Of a DNA stretch of 64,000 bases, positions 63,486-64,000 are shown piece after piece (the stretch's first letter is position 1; every line of letters begins with the position of its first letter). Under the pieces are notes generated by a model. It had not been told where the DNA came from. It ran no database searches and saw nothing but the letters and a program-made list of their open reading frames with translations. The stretch spans positions 558,001-622,000 of the forward strand of contig NZ_JABFBC010000002.1 in NCBI RefSeq assembly GCF_013093415.1. The letters are read 5' to 3'. The DNA comes from Halovulum dunhuangense. Lineage in GTDB: Bacteria > Pseudomonadota > Alphaproteobacteria > Rhodobacterales > Rhodobacteraceae. The translations under genes were made by a program, and so were the position numbers.

Positions 63486-64000
63486 ATGACCAATGCCGCC
63501 ACCACCCCCGCCACCCCCGCCGCCGCACCGCAGATCGACAATCTGCGCGGCATCGGCTGGGCGCTGATATCTGTCGTGGGGGCAAGCGCCATGTCGATCG
63601 CGGTGCGAGAGATGTCGCTGACCATCGACAGCCGGATGATCGTGACCCTGCGCGCGGCGGCCACGGTGGCCTGTTTCCTGCCGATGCTTCTGTTCATGCC
63701 GTCGATGCGGCGGCTGCGCTTCTCGCGGCCGTGGCTGCATCTGCTGCGGGGCGTGCTGATCGGGGGCGCGACGCATCTGGGGTTCTACACGCTGGCGGAA
63801 ATCCCGCTGGCCACCGCGACGGTGCTGTTCTTCACGGCGCCCATCTTCGCCACGCTGATCGGCGCGCTGTTCCTGGGCGAGCGGGTCGGCCCGCGGCGCT
63901 GGGCGGCGGTGCTGGTGGGGTTCATGGGCGCGGTGGTGATCCTGCGGCCCGGCGCGGGCGCGCTGGAGCCGGCGATGCTGGCGGCGCTGGCATCGTCCGC
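63486..64000 (+). CDS. EamA/DMT-family transporter, 3' end cut off
   Basis: The first ~171 codons of a drug/metabolite transporter. The LRGIGWALISVVGASAMSIAVREM first span, then a span near residue 60, a LLRGVLIGGATHLGFYTLAEIPLATATVLFFTAPIF segment (spans 3-4) and the FLGERVGPRRWAAVLVGFMGAVVIL block are typical of EamA domains. The ribosome site (AAGGGG) is very close to the ATG, so the start is uncertain. The C-terminal EamA repeat lies outside the window. Confidence 0.88.
   Translation, partial: MTNAATTPATPAAAPQIDNLRGIGWALISVVGASAMSIAVREMSLTIDSRMIVTLRAAATVACFLPMLLFMPSMRRLRFSRPWLHLLRGVLIGGATHLGFYTLAEIPLATATVLFFTAPIFATLIGALFLGERVGPRRWAAVLVGFMGAVVILRPGAGALEPAMLAALASS

Overview
The window is about 64 kb of high-GC, densely coded chromosome from an alphaproteobacterium, most likely a member of the Rhodobacteraceae. 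Support comes from a GAAC-N7-GAAC LexA-type box before uvrD, paired DUF1127 genes, a hisBHAFE cluster followed by tRNA-Arg, a PpaA/AerR-like B12-binding protein, and a complete leucine-degradation (liu) operon. This placement is inferred from gene content; no rRNA is present.

Layout. 1-5 kb: a cut-off flavodoxin-fold oxidoreductase, uvrD with its SOS box, a bidirectional terminator, two DUF1127 genes and an MFS transporter. 5-10.3 kb: a complete branched-chain amino-acid-type ABC importer (livK, G, F, H, M). 10.2-14.5 kb: a divergent locus of unknown function. On one side is a LysR regulator in an operon with a Bcr/CflA exporter; on the other are two GNAT-like acyltransferases and an isochorismatase-fold protein lacking its catalytic residues. 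14.5-15.2 kb: an AT-rich stretch, then a candidate structured RNA of about 440 nt with its own promoter and terminator. 15.2-22.7 kb: pbpC and a giant alpha-2-macroglobulin gene. 22.8-28.3 kb: the B12-binding regulator, a LolD/FtsX ABC exporter with a secreted lipocalin-like hydrolase, and a DUF2237 gene. 28.3-35.1 kb: the liu operon on the minus strand, with an unexpected small periplasmic protein gene inside it. 35.1-39.1 kb: a lipocalin, the his cluster and tRNA-Arg(CCG). 39.1-40.1 kb: a decayed integration site with an integrase remnant, one orphan gene and an inverted 18-bp copy of the tRNA 3' end. 40.1-50 kb: a galactoside uptake and degradation operon (lacI-type regulator, ABC importer, cytoplasmic glycoside hydrolase, galE, galT, galK) whose ABC ATPase gene carries a one-base frameshift. 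50-64 kb: two RND efflux systems, an ECF sigma/anti-sigma pair, a SorAB-like sulfite dehydrogenase, an MgtC/DUF4010 membrane protein and a cut-off EamA transporter.

Many genes are translationally coupled through 4-nt ATGA overlaps (liv, liu, his and gal operons). The most promising undescribed material is the LysR/exporter/acyltransferase locus and the structured RNA candidate immediately downstream of it.
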